NCBI GenBank assembly: GCA_950295325.1
Contig: OX485807.1
Span: 35,370,440-35,434,439, forward strand
Direction: 5' to 3'
Length of the DNA: 64,000 bases
Origin: Polytrichum commune
Taxonomy: Eukaryota; Streptophyta; Polytrichopsida; Polytrichales; Polytrichaceae
Shown one piece after another: positions 36,601-47,861 of the stretch (positions are counted from its first letter, which is position 1; each line of letters begins with the position of its first letter). The notes below the pieces were generated by a model that saw only the letters and a program-made list of their open reading frames with translations, was not told the origin of the DNA and did not search any database. The translations under genes and the position numbers were made by a program.

Positions 36601-39391
36601 TTTTAAAGAGATCTTCCTCAAGGGTGTTTTTTTTTTCCCGATTACCATTCTTTCACTTCAAGAATTGATAAATTTACACATGATAAATAAAATGAATGTG
36701 TCAATTAACATTTTTCTTAGTGGAGCTTGAAGTGGTTGGAAACCTTCGTTTGGGGGATTGTTAAATCGACCACACACTAGCTAAAATGACCATGGACACA
36801 TGTTGCATGGTCACATGACCTATCAAAATTTGAAAATTTCTAGTTGTAAGTTGAAATGTAAAGAAAGAAGAAGTAGAGCAGAGACCTTGTTCCTCTTCAT
36901 GTGTGCGATGAAAATTTCAATTTTGGCAGGTTGTGTGACCGCTCAATGTGTCTCTATGGTCGTTTTAACAAACTATGTGATTGATTTAACAATCCCCTTA
37001 GTTTGTTCCTTGTTACAAATGCACTATATCAGGAAAGTACCATGGATGTTGACATGATAATATTATTTTATTTTACTTATGAAACTCACATTCCTTGGAA
37101 CTGGGTGATTTTGATTGATCTTGGAGTTCAATTTATTTCTTGAACGGAAATGCATCGAAAAGTATTTGATGAGGATTAATGACATTGCTCCTCATTCCAA
37201 TTGTATAGATGTTCTCTTCTTTTGCAATTCTCTTATAAGCCAACTCCAAATAAGGTCTCCAATATATATATTTTATGATACATTTTCAATTAGAGTTAAA
37301 GCCTCAAGCATTTAGGGTTTAGCATGTATGTGCATTCCGATGTGCTATATGTAAGCTATACAATGTGTGCACTGGTTGCTCATCCCAGTGAAGAGCACTT
37401 CCAAGGGCTCTCCTGTGCTTATTCTATCCATGGTCAGAGCAAATTATCCATCTTCTTTAGTGCCTTGTCCATGAGCAAACTACACTATATATGATATTTA
37501 GTGTCAAATGGTAGTTAGTGTTACTACGGTAACTTTTCAGATGGCAGTTCTTATGAAAAAGTGAACAAATACTGTCAAGAATGATGGATGAGTTCATCCA
37601 TTGGCCAAAAACCCTACCTTCTCTTGTCAACAACTAGTGATGAAATATTGTCATGTATGATTGAAATTTGGATGAAAAATCACTTGATAAGTGACAGTAC
37701 TTTCAACACTGTAAATCTTTAGTCCCCCAGAAATTTACAAGGACTGACAAATAATGTTGGGGTAACATTTAGTGTTGGTGACACTATACCGCGGTTTACA
37801 ATTAGTATTGAGCAAGACGATTAGAATCAATGACACTAAATATCATATTTAGTGTGGTTAAGGCTCGTAAATAACTTGTGTAAGTGGATGTCTTTTAAAC
37901 ACAAGTCCTCATTCACTCTCCTCTCCCTAGTTATGCAGCCCTTATTATCATACTAACCTAGGGTAGGGGCAACACCCAATCCTAAGCTGGATCAAAATTC
38001 CCGGCTGAGAATGCATCATGTTGGAATATGATGCAGATTCTTTTGGTAGCTACATTTACGATGAGGATTGCGAGTAAAATAACCAAATTTGTTTTTTGGA
38101 AAAGCCAACAACCCTTGATCTAAGCTTGGCTTGTTGAGGTTGGGATGCACACATCTAGTTTCTTGTCTTGTGGACACAACAAAGTTTATTTTTGGATTCA
38201 ATCATAGATTTGGTTGGAATTAAAGTTGTTTCTTTTGCATACAAAACTTTCCATGTTCGATAAGTTTCAGTGCATGCTTGAAGATGGAGTGGAGGTTTGA
38301 ACAAAGAAGAGCTTTCTATATCGGTTCATGGTTTTAGCACCTCTCTTGGCATGCATGTGATACATCGAAGTTGTTATAACATGACATTGCTTGTTTCAAG
38401 CAGGTGCCTTGATCGAGCAGCAATGGCGGACGACGTGACCACTGCCGGCGCGGGCCATAACCAATATGTCCCAAAGAGCAGATGGAGGACTTGCACCGTG
38501 ACGCAGGTCGAAGAAACGAAAGCGATGATGAAGTTGATGCCGATCTGGGCGGGCACCATCGTCATGAACGTGGTGCTCGCACAGCTCCAAACGTACACGA
38601 TCGAGCAAGGCTCGACAATGGACCGCAAGATCGGCAAACACTTCGAGTTCCCAGCGGCCTCCATCCCCTTCTTCCCGTTGATCATGATGGCCATCCTTGT
38701 GCCGCTCTACGACCGGCTCTTCGTCCCGTTCGCCCGGCGGTTCACGGGGCTTGACCGGGGCATCACGCTCCTCCAACGCATCGCCATCGGGTTGGTCCTC
38801 TCGATCGTGTCGATGATCATCGCGGCAGTCGTGGAGGTGAAGCGCACCAACACGGCGAAAGAGCACGGCCTCCTGGATGACTCGAGGGCCACCATCCCGA
38901 TGAGCGTGTTTTGGCTCGTGCCGCAATACTTCACATTTGGGATCGCCGACATGTTCACATACATCGGAGTTCTCGAGTTTTTTTATGACCAAGCGCCTGA
39001 TAGCATGCGGAGCACGAGCACGGGGCTCTCGTTTTCCACCATCGGGCTCGGCTACTTCATCAGCACTGCGGTTGTCAACATTGTCAACAAGGCCACCAGC
39101 CATGGCGGGTCACAACCGGGTTGGTTGTCCGATAGCCGGCCTTTCAACCGGAGCAAGCTGAACCTGTTCTACTGGCTCATGGCAATATTGAGTTTCATCA
39201 ATTTGGTGTACTTCATAACTGTTGCGTATTTCTACCGGTACAAGAAATTCCGACCTGATGACTATGCGAGTGACCAGCAGCATCAGCTTCGCACACGGAC
39301 CGTTGCGCCAGTTCATCCAATTCAAGCCTCTGATCATCTGCCACCTCATAAGGCTGAACTTCAGCAAAAGGGAGAGCATGATGATTTCTAG
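30678..39391 (+). CDS. NPF/PTR family transporter, five exons
   Basis: Proton-coupled nitrate/peptide/hormone transporters of this major-facilitator family have 12 membrane helices. The model is ATG 30678-30680 at the end of exon 1, then 30996-31104, 33528-33745, 34504-35063 and 38404-39391. All introns are GT...AG and the phases agree, giving 1878 nt and about 625 residues, normal for the family. Signatures: DGSVDYQGRPANRRKTGGWR (N-terminus), KAATTVTNFAGTAF, SGGLKPCISSLGADQFDE, CTVTQVEET before the second half, and FSTIGLGYFISTAVV near the C-terminus. The TM1 motif is E40-x-x-E43-T44, where most members have K or R. Exons 4-5 are GC-rich against AT-rich flanks. The substrate cannot be inferred. 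The first exon is the least certain part: an ATG at 30963 would give a slightly different N-terminus. Confidence 0.85.
30996..31104 (+). CDS. NPF exon 2 (N-terminal cytosolic segment)
   Basis: The acceptor is TTGTGGTTATTGCAG and the donor TTTT|GTAAAT. It encodes EEGAESVLVG then DGSVDYQGRPANRRKTGGWR and STPYIF, the conserved segment just before helix 1 of NPF proteins. It ends with one base of a split codon (phase 1) that fits exon 3. This exon is 2.4 kb from the next and easily missed. Confidence 0.8.
31105..33527 (+). other. NPF intron 2 (2.4 kb) with R1 repeat
   Basis: No coding motif. An inverted R1 copy lies at about 32700-32960 (ATCAAAGTGAAGATTCCCAT, then GTCATATAGTCCCC, then CCACACCTAACCACATAGG). 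Other short frames (31225-31587 minus, 32747-33031 plus) are not supported. Confidence 0.6.
33528..33745 (+). CDS. NPF exon 3 (helix 1 and helix 2)
   Basis: Acceptor GGGATGCAG|TC, donor CTTGTG|GTAAGC (phase 0). It encodes FMEFAETMAFIGLQIDLVLY, then KAATTVTNFAGTAF and GGFIADAYLGRF, matching helices 1-2. The codon at 33545-33547 is ACG (Thr) where the ExxER/K motif has a basic residue; a single base change from AGG would explain it. Confidence 0.9.
34504..35063 (+). CDS. NPF exon 4 (helices 3-6 and start of central loop)
   Basis: The acceptor is TGATGATGCAG at phase 0; the donor CTGAG|GTAGGT is at phase 2. It encodes GLALLTASASVSSLRPP, the PTR signature SGGLKPCISSLGADQFDE, FNWFFFSFVFGGLLGVT, and the charged loop up to KIEHTNYLR. 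The last 70 or so bases plus the donor are repeated twice more just downstream. Confidence 0.9.
34992..35310 (+). repeat. Tandem triplication of exon 4 end plus splice donor
   Basis: Three units start at 34992, 35101 and 35206 (about 105-109 bases each), beginning GTTGTATGAGATCGATCATA, each with CTACCTGAGGTAGGTT and ending near GTCGAGTCTT. Units 2 and 3 are nearly identical to unit 1. Only the first donor keeps the reading frame; using the second or third would read into an immediate TAG. Confidence 0.95.
35944..36166. mobile_element. MITE family S copy in NPF intron
   Basis: Left CTACAATAAATATGATATTT then AGTGTTACTTA; right is the inverse of CTGCACTAAATATGATATTT then GGTGTCACTTA. The TIR is about 45 bp and the element 223 bp, non-coding. 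Confidence 0.8.
37480..37857. mobile_element. MITE family S copy in NPF intron
   Basis: Left CTACACTATATATGATATTT then AGTGTCA; right is the inverse of CCACACTAAATATGATATTT then AGTGTCA. It is non-coding and 378 bp long. Confidence 0.75.
38404..39391 (+). CDS. NPF exon 5 (C-terminal half, helices 7-12)
   Basis: The acceptor is GTTTCAAGCAG. The split Arg codon (AG+G) joins NYLR to CLDRAAMADD. It encodes WRTCTVTQVEETKAMMKLMP, WLVPQYFTFGIADMFTYIG, FYDQAPDSMRSTSTGLSFST and ends with a hydrophilic tail at TAG 39389-39391. GC-rich third positions mark it as coding; a 235-codon antisense frame here is a shadow. Confidence 0.92.
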
Positions 39392-41442
39392 CTAATGAAT
39401 GTATACAGTCAATGATCATGCCATAAGTCTGGTGCTTGTTGATGGACGCTAGAGATATTAGATAAGATGATCTCTTTTTTGAAGCACTTGTATGATAATG
39501 TCAACCCTCTCGGAACAATTAACTTGACTTCCTACACCATATAACAAAGATATTTGACGCCCCTTTGACATTGGGGTTGGGATTAATGTCTTGAGTATGA
39601 GCGCGTTTTACGGATCCAGAGCTAATGGGCTTTCAGTCTCTTTTGGCTTGCGATGGTTTCACTTTTGCTTAGTACCCTTCCCCTTTTGAATTCATGGGCA
39701 CTTTACACGTGCTCAAACTATTGAACTCTCGAGGATTGGTCAAGCTCTCAATAGTTTGAGCTGTGGAGAGATTTTGGGTTTGCTGATTATACGGCATTCC
39801 GATATGTAAAGAAATAGTTGTCAAATAATCTTCGATACTACAATCAAACAAACGTGCCTAGTACATAAAAGCCACGAAACTTGCTAAGAAAGCAGTCCTA
39901 GTGTTAAATCTTCAGAAAGCAATACACAAAAATCTCGAACGCTATTTTATCAGACAGAACTTCAGTTGCACTCATTGTCAAGCGACACCGCGCACACTTC
40001 GCGCAAAACCACCAACGGTCGCTTTACTATCCTTCAGGAGGTTTAACCTCAGCAAAAATATCCACAGCAATTACTGATGCGAATTAGAAAATATACACAA
40101 GTATCTGTGCAAATAACCCTGCTAGTTAAAGAATTTTTTTATTGCTTATCCTGTATTATACACTCTCCGGAATACTAAATATTGTTACTCCTACGCCTGG
40201 TATATAAATTGATCTGTGTACAATGTGCCATTTGTATCTACTGGAGCTTAACTCCTCCTGATACTTACATCTACAAGATAGATGCCGAGAGTGGTTTTCC
40301 TAACTTATGACAAGACTGTGTCGACCATGACTTTGGGAAGCATCCTTTATGGAATGTTCTCGTCATTCTAACAGAATTCATCTACTCCTTAAATGACTGG
40401 ATGAACGTAATCCAACTATCTCATTACTCCCACTCGTTCACTAGTCATTTGTAAACCCTAACCCTATACCTACTGGTAAGAAGTCCATTCATTCCTATTC
40501 TATTTCAGACCTAACCCTAAACCTAAGGAGCAAGAATACCGATTTGATGTCCTTTCAAGCTGCGACGTTCAGTCGATGGTTGTCGATGTTCTGTTCGCCG
40601 TTTCTTCTTGTGGTGTCGTGCAGGTTGCTTGATTCAATCATTTCCCACTTCCTTTCTCAAGAGTATGTACAACCCACCTCATGATTCCTCTTCAAGGCGG
40701 CGTGTGACACATCCTCACGATTTCCGTCAGGACAATCGTACGACGTATCTCTTGATGTGGTATGATTTTCCCCAGTATGGAGTGTAACACATCTCATGAT
40801 TAGATGTGATCATCCCCTTGCTTTGTGAACTGCCAGGATCTAGAAAAACTTCAATCCTTTGGAAAAACTCTCATAATGTTGAGTTGCACTTGGTTCCAAC
40901 TAGCTACGTAGTTCAATTGAGCAGTTCGAACAATGTCATTCCGGTGTGTTGGTTAAATTGCTAGTTGAATACATACTCCCAGAGTTCACCCCAAATGCTT
41001 CGAGTTTTCTTGTCTCGAGTGTGCTTTCTGTACTGCTTCATTGCTTATGTTGGTCGCAGCTGCTTTAGACTTCAAAACTTCTCAACTCCGTCTCATTCTG
41101 TGTCATCCTTGGAACTCATACTTTTATGTTGATACGTTGATCATAGCTGTCTTAAGATTCTGAACTTCTTTGCTCTAATTATGTCGCATTTTCATCCTTG
41201 AGATTCACTGCCGTTAAAGTTGAGCAATTGGTCTTCTGCCAGACGCATCGTGAGAATATCTTGCTTCCTTGTGCTCATCTGGTATGATAATTTCTCAACC
41301 TGCTTAGTGATGTGCTGTTTCGTGCTCTGCCTCGTATGTTTCCTAACCTATTCCTATGTAAGCAATGTATGTTTCCAGCATGTACCCGATCTACTGACTT
41401 GTGCAACTGCTGTTGTCGGTCATCTGTGAGAATGTTGTCTCA
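39392..41442 (-). other. Region after NPF; right part is probably the 3' LTR of the copia element
   Basis: No gene is recognised. A purine-rich tract (GAGTGGGAG, minus strand, within 41443-41455) follows the end of copia pol and is directly followed by TGAGACAACATTC (minus, from 41442). This is the layout expected of a polypurine tract and the start of a 3' LTR. The far end of the LTR could not be located because no second LTR is present. Confidence 0.45.
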
Positions 41443-43366
41443 GGATCTCCCACTCGTTTGATACGGAGGAGCGACAAGACCTTGAAGATCGCGTAGCTGG
41501 TGGAACGTCTCACGAGGAAGAGCCTTGGTAAGAAGATCGGCGAGTTGTTGTTTAGTATGCACATAATGAACATCGATTTGTTTCCGCTCATATTTCTCGC
41601 GGATCAAGTAATACTTGGTTTCAATGTGCTTGGTACGTTTGTGATACTTAGGATTCTTGACTAATTGAATCGCCCCTTGGTTGTCTAAGAGAATGATGGT
41701 AGGAGTACGCGGAGGAAACTCGAGACTGGAAAGAAGACGACGAAGCCAGATTGCTTCTTTGACGGATTCAGCAAGAGCAACAGACTCTGCTTCAGTAGTG
41801 GAGTCAGGAGTACATCCTTGGCGTTTACTGCACCAGGCAACGGCCCCATTCACAAGAAGAAAGATGTACCCGGTACGTGATTTTCTATCATCATGATCAC
41901 TTGCGTAGTCCGCGTCACAGTAACCCCGAAGATGGAAATCGTTAGGTAAACCATGGTAAGAAATACCCATTTCGAGCATTCCGGAGAGGTAGTGAAAAAT
42001 ACGTTTGACAACAGTCCAATGAGAATTTCGAGGTTGGCTTGTGTATATTGCAACTCTGCTAACGGCGAAGGCAATATCAGGTCTTGTCAAGACCATGGCG
42101 TACATAAAGCAACTGACTGCCTCGCGATAAGGAACGGAAGGTAGGAGAGGAAGATCATCAGAACCCTGAGAAGCTTGGAGAGGTGCATGAGTATTGGCCG
42201 GTGTCGAGCTGAAAGCGCGCTAGAATAAGCGCGCTAGAATATCAGATATGTAACGAGCTTGATTGATGAGGATACTATGAGTATTAGGATCTCGATGTAC
42301 TTGGAATCCGACATAGTAATCCATGGCGCCATGAGTTACCTTAAATACACGAGCAAGGTGTTGAATCACAACATCGAGGTCTTGTTCTGTTGATGCGCAT
42401 ACGATGCCATCATCGACGAAAATGCCAACAATTAGAGCCACAGAGTGAGAAGGAGTCTGTCGATAGTATACACAGGTATCAACATCGCTGGTGACGAGGT
42501 TGTAAAGCTTTAGGAAAGCATCAAAGGTGTGATTCCAGAGGCGACCAGACTGCTTCAAGCCATATAGGCTTTTAAGTAGTAAAGAAACGTGAGAAGGATG
42601 TTGTTGGTTTTGAAAACCTTCCAGCTGGTGCATATAAAGCCGAGTAGTGAGGTCGTTGTTAAGATATGCAGTACCAATATCGAATTGGCGCATATGCATC
42701 TTTAGGATGGCAGTGATGGCGAAGATGACTCGAATCGAGTCATGTTTAATGACAGGACTGCAAGTTTCTGTATAGTCCATGCCATGAACTTGGCTATAAC
42801 CTTTAGTGACGAGGTGAGTCTTATACTTATCGATATCGCCCTTGGAAGTGTACTTGATCTTGTACACCCATTTACATTGGATAACTTTCCGGCCAAGAGG
42901 TGGCGGAACCAATGTCCAAGTATGATTATCCATCAAGGAGTCATATTCTTTTTGCATTGCTTCTTTCCAATAAGCAGCTTGTGGCGACATATGAGCTTGC
43001 TTATAAGTAGTAGGTTCCCTATAAGTTTTAGCCGTGTGAATCATATTCGCAAAAGAAGAACGAGGATTAACTTCGTCAACATCTGAGACTCTTAATGCAG
43101 AAAAGATATCAATTAGAGAGCGAAACTTAGTGCAAGAGTGTTCAGGAGAAGGTCCTTGGGAAGTAGAGGGAAGGTCCAGGTCACATGGATCAGATTGTGC
43201 AGAAGAAGGAGAAGAACAAGTATCTGCTGCAGAGGGCAATAGAATAGTAGTATCTTCTGGTAGGCTGTCAGGATCCTCTGTGGTATGTGGAAGCAAAGCG
43301 TTAATCTCAGGGTCTCCCATTGGATTAGATACTCCCACTGGAATTAGTGGAATAATTATAGCAACA
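41440..43366 (-). pseudogene. Ty1/copia retrotransposon pol remnant (RT and RNase H)
   Basis: From 43366 leftwards the frame encodes the integrase-RT linker, then RT (YKQAHMSPQAAYWKEAMQKE, LVTKGYSQVHGMDYTETCSP, LKSLYGLKQSGRLW, the catalytic box IFVDDGIV) and, after one TAG, RNase H (GYCDADYASDHDDRKSRTGY, TTEAESVALAESVKEAIWLR, HIETKYYLIREK, ADLLTKALP). Gag, protease and most of integrase are missing because LTR family L1 sits at 43367. The stop lies in a 14-bp tandem duplication; RT and RNase H are otherwise in one frame. Defective remnant. Confidence 0.93.
42213..42240 (-). repeat. Perfect 14-bp tandem duplication creating the copia stop
   Basis: AAGCGCGCTAGAAT occurs twice back to back (42213-42226, 42227-42240). 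Read on the minus strand it gives DILARLF followed by TAG, where related pol sequences run on without a stop. Confidence 0.95.
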
Positions 43367-45447
43367 TGTGAGCCCAATATGGTGCCCACATGTGTACTTA
43401 ACTCTAAAACGTGTGAAAACCCTAGGCTTTGTGGTTACATTGAACATTCAAAAGATAAAAAGAGTGATGCATTCTAGTGTGGAGTGGAGTTGAATGAAAG
43501 GCTTGAGTGGGAATTAACTAGGACTCAAGGCTTTAAAGAATTAAATTAGTATTGGTTAAGTGTTAACCAAGGCCAAACCGTTAAAAGGTCAAATATTATT
43601 GTTCGTATTGGGGCCCTTGATGCTCATTTAAAGGGTGGGGGTGCTGCCATTTTGTGACTACCGGGGCTGGAAATGAGGAGGGCCTTTGACACGCTGGGCC
43701 CTAGCAATTTCCGGGAGGAGGATCAGAGAGGCGGTTGTGAGTCCAGAAACGGGAGGAGGACACAGGTTGCGAGAGCTTGAGAAGGTTGACAGAAAAACAA
43801 CCAGGGGGACAGAGCCCCGAGGTGGTGGTCGGCTCTTGGTGGTGAGCAGTTGAGGATTGGCCCGGGGAATGAAAAAATGTTGAATGCGGCAAGGCCAGCA
43901 AAGGAGGTGGCCATCGGCAGGGAAGCTGGATTGAAAGGAATGGATCCCACACTGAATTAGAAAGAGAACAAGGAAGGGACATTGGGTTGTCGAAGGGCAG
44001 CCGATTCACGACACAAGGGCAAAAAGCCTCTGAGTCCCCTCATTGTTCGAAGGTGGCAATTGAGGCCAGAAGCATTGTCTACAGCCATGAGGTTGGAAGG
44101 ATGGCGCACTGAATTGCAAGTGTGAGCGACTAAGGGTGGGGGTATCACGAAGAAATTAACTGCTGGAGGTAGGCAAAATTCTCCTTTGCTGTGCAGACAG
44201 TCACATTCTTTTGGCTGCTGAAATTGCTCTTGCGAGAGCCCAGATTCTTGGAGCCTGCTGCCTCGGATCAACTTGTGGAGTTCAACATGGGGTTGCTCGG
44301 TGGTGGGAAAGGTTGAGGTGAATTCGCCGAAGCAGCTACTGGCGAAGTGAGCTTAAAAGGTACTCTGTACCAACTGCCGAGGCCGAGATCGCCGTGGCGA
44401 CCCTCTCTGGGACCGAGAGCCTTCTGGGTCCACTTACAAGGATTGAGGAAGCATACCGGGAGATTAAGGGCACGGGGGGGTCACACCCCCTTATATTTCA
44501 TAGCCACGTGCGATAAAAGTTTGCTACCCTATATTACATGCCATAGATAATTTTTAAAATTATGATATTTTTTCTACATACACATAACCATTGGTAATAT
44601 CTTTTGTATATTTTTGTTGAAATTTTTAGTCATCTTCATCTTTTGTAGTAATTATTTTAGTTCAATGTTGCGTCATTCTAGTTAGAAACGGTATGTTTTA
44701 TTAAAAAAACAAATCATCAAATTTGGTTACAAATTTTTACTATGTAATAGATACCATGTATATCTACTCATGAAAAAAAAATCATAAACTTTTGAACCAT
44801 TTTGGTGATGCTTTATGTAAAAAGTAGATTTTGTTTTATCGCACGTGGTGTTCAACTTGACAATGAAGTGCACCCCCCGTGATTAAGGGAGGCTGCACTC
44901 TGGAGCTTCAAGGCAGGGTTACGGCAGGTCCAACTTACTGTTGGACAGGGGGGTATTAGAGTCAAGGGGAAAGGGTACGAACGTTGGAACAGTGTTGAAG
45001 GGGGCGGGGCCATGGTTAGTTTAGGGATTGGGTGTTAAGATTAGGGGAGTGTGGGTGAGATTTAGTGGGGTAGCTAATTAGCGGAGTGTTTAGGAGAGAG
45101 TGGCGCCAAGAGGTGAGCCAAACATGTTCACTTGGCTGTGCCCAAGAACATTGGGTTGAAGTTAATTTAAGCGGGTGCAGTGAGTTAGCATTGTCAATCT
45201 AGGCGTTGTTGTTAGTATTGCAGTTGATGGTGTGTATGGGCGCGGTAATGAGATCAAGGAATTCAAGTATTTATAAATACAGGTGACCTTGTTTTCTTTT
45301 GAGAATAAAAGTTGTGTGTGTTTCATGTTCAATTGGATGGAGCATTGGGAGTGTTATTCTAAAGCTAAGGGAGGACATACAAGTGAATGTGAGCCATAGG
45401 CTCTCACCCGGACTACGACACACAAGGGTGGGGGTTTATGGCTGACA
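43367..45447 (+). mobile_element. LTR of family L1, inserted in copia pol and carrying a MITE
   Basis: Starts TGTGAGCCCAATATGGTGCC and ends ACACAAGGGTGGGGGTTTAT then GGCTGACA, as in the 10229-11740 LTR. Flanks differ (CAACA left, GTGAG right), so it is not a simple solo LTR; it may be the 5' LTR of a truncated element. Removing the nested MITE and its 8-bp duplication leaves about 1662 bp, close to the other copies. A TATTTATAAATA box lies near 45267. Confidence 0.8.
44471..44881. mobile_element. hAT-like MITE nested in the LTR, 8-bp target duplication
   Basis: Ends CACGGGGGG...CCCCCCGTG are flanked on both sides by ATTAAGGG (44463-44470, 44882-44889). The subterminal inverted repeat CCACGTGCGATAAAA (from about 44503) is exactly mirrored as TTTTATCGCACGTGG (to about 44847). 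Eight-base duplications with CA-initial ends suggest hAT; a 9-bp duplication (Mutator-type) cannot be excluded. No transposase. Confidence 0.85.
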
Positions 45448-45841
45448 GTGAGAGATAGTTTGATTCATTGTGTGCATTTGAAGAGAGAATTAGAGCTCTT
45501 GTAAAGGTTTGACTCTCTTCCTTCTTTGTCGAGGTGTGTTGTTTATGTGTGATTTTGTTATGTTTTAGTGTTGTTTGTTAATGGTGGTTGGTACTCGAGC
45601 TGCAGTGACACACGATCATTATTTACACAACAAAATTGAAAACACAATGAGCAATATTATAGCTTGTAGTTTACTTTTTGAAAGACTAATCAACCCCATA
45701 ATTGGCATCAAAGGCTCTGATTTAATGTAGGATATCCACAAACCTATGGGGGGGGGGGGTTCATGTTTTTACTAGACCCCTTTTACATCCATATTGTTGG
45801 TGGAGGCCCAAATGAAAAGGTGGGTGTTTAGGCGGCCATGG

Positions 45842-46088
45842 ATAGACACCCACCTCTTTGAGTTGGACCCCTACTACTTTTATCCAAGGTGAAAACACAA
45901 CTAATTCTATTAGAGCATATAAATTTTGATTTTTGAAACATTCAACCCCGAAAGTACCAAATTAGTCTAGAGGGATTCACTCAAGATAAAAAAAAAAACC
46001 ACAAGCCTATGGAGATCATTTTTTACTAGACCCCTAACTTTCCTTGGTAACAATGGTAGGAGCTTAAGTCAAAGAGGTGGGTGTCTAG
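45842..46088. mobile_element. MITE family A copy inside duplication copy II
   Basis: Left ATAGACACCCACCTCTTTGA, right AGTCAAAGAGGTGGGTGTCT then AG; the partner of 27010-27256. A truncated relative ends at about 45831. Confidence 0.8.
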
Positions 46089-46405
46089 CCCTAGCCCTCA
46101 ATTGAGGCATCCAAGGTGTCCAATTAAGATAAACAAACTTGATTAGCCCTACTTACGGTTCTTAGAATTAAAAAATGAAATTGAAAAAAATGAAATTTGT
46201 TTTAGAGTGACTAAATAAACCTGAGGTGCTATGGCAAGCAACATGCTTTCTAGAAGTGGTTGTCAATTGGAAACAACTAGAACAATAATCATGAAGCACG
46301 ATGCTCTTTGACTCATGGCAAGCAACTACATAGCTACACATGCATATTACAGTGTATATGAGTCCATTGTGCCAACAACAACAACAACACCATTGCACTA
46401 TCAAT

Positions 46406-46822
46406 CCTACTAGTGTGGGTGGAGAATTAGTGTGGAAATAATTAGCATGGGTCACACTAATTATCTAGTCAAGGTGGAAATAACACAGGTTCAAGACCCT
46501 GGGTCTTCCCCCTAACTCTTCATGCAGACTTCCAACCAGCACATTCAATATAGTTATAGGACAAAAGTAGTTCAAAATAAACCAATCATCCATATTACTA
46601 TTTTTAGAATCAAAGTCAACGTGAATCACATTAGTTTATTTTCTAGAAAATTAAATGTGGATAACCTTTTTATTTTGTGCCACTTTGTTGTATAACTAAC
46701 ATTCAATGTGTTGGTTGGATGTTTGCAAAAACACTTTTAGGAGAATACCTGGACCCACATTATTTTCACCTTAACTAGAAAATTAGGATAGCCCACTCTA
46801 ATTTTCCACCCACACTAATAGG
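46406..46822. mobile_element. Long-TIR foldback MITE (complete copy)
   Basis: Left end CCTACTAGTGTGGGTGGAGA then ATTAG; right end CTAATTTTCCACCCACACTA then ATAGG. The inverted match continues inwards for roughly 150 bases per side (for example TCTAGTCAAGGTGGAAATAA with its partner TTATTTTCACCTTAACTAGA). It is 417 bp and non-coding. Confidence 0.85.
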
Positions 46823-47861
46823 ATCTATTTAGTGCATATGTAGTTTACTTAGATGCCATAGTGACCCCCAACCAATGTACGGGGAGTACCGAGGTTTAGG
46901 TACGAGTTAGCTGAATTTTTTTGGAGATTTCCAAATGAGTTTGCAATGGTTGGGATGAGGTACAAATGTAAAATTGACGAGGTCGGTAATCGACTAGTTC
47001 AAGGGAGAATAGACCGGCAATATGGTCAGTTGAGGCATCATAGTTTGGGATATTTTGCAAGAGTAATTTTTTATTTTAGGCAAGTAGCTGAAGGGACTAG
47101 GGATAGGGCGGAAAAATTTACTAGGGTATTACTAGACTCATAAGGTAAAAAACCATGGAGGTGAGTTCATGGTTGGTTTTGTTGTCACTAGATCGATGAG
47201 GATTTTGAGGCTCTAAGCAGCCAAGGACCCTCTCTCACGAGTATAAGAGTTTGAGCCCCTTGGGCAAAGTACCTCACTCCACCATTGGGGTTTTTCTCTC
47301 TACCTCATTCATGCTCCAAACTTCCGCTTCTCCTATTGTGTTTTCAATTAATGTTTTCAAGCTCCATGTTTGGCTTCAAGCTCAGTGGGTGGCTTCATGC
47401 TAGTGTCAAGGTTTAGGGTGGTGACCTTTTGTTGTTGGCTATTAATGTGTGACTCAAACTCCAGGCACTTTAGCAAAACCGAAGGGGGAAAAAACTTTCG
47501 ATCTACAGGGAAAAAGGACCTTCAACCCCTTCCAGGGATACTTGGGATTTCTTTCAACGCAAATACACCCTTTAAAAGCATAACACCAATTTTCTTTATA
47601 AAATATAAATAAATAAATAAAAACCCAACTTATTATACATAACTTCCGAAACATACCGAAGTAAAATTTTAGTCCCATTAATCTAGTGCATTCAAAACGA
47701 ATATCATACCAATGATGGTCACATGCCCGTGTACCCTTTTCACAATGGAAGACTTCCAAGCACATGCGCTACAAAATAAATGCAAGTGTTGGTTGCATTC
47801 TGCTACTCCATGCTGGTGAGTGTTCGGACTCTGCCCAATAATGATTTTTGTTTTTGTTTTT

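Larger units (their letters stand above)
35064..38403 (+). other. NPF intron 4 (3.3 kb), filled with repeats
   Basis: Contains two R1 copies (about 35335-35720 plus and 36180-36330 minus), two MITE family S elements (35944-36166 and 37480-37857), and a short plant-telomere-like stretch (GTTTAGGGTTTAGGGTTTAG near 36580). Small open frames here are not supported as genes. Confidence 0.7.
45634..47672. repeat. Segmental duplication, copy II (partner 26789-29193)
   Basis: Collinear with copy I. It has a complete foldback MITE (46406-46822), a run of G near 45750 and no 405-bp extra segment. It ends at ACCGAAGTAAAATTTTAG, after which the two copies diverge abruptly. Confidence 0.9.

Noticed and set aside
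38396..39103. 235-codon antisense frame over NPF exon 5
   Set aside because: Shadow of a GC-rich coding exon with no motif of its own.
43701..44271. Minus-strand frames of about 100 codons
   Set aside because: Lie inside the LTR copy; no motif, and composition effect of GC-rich sequence.
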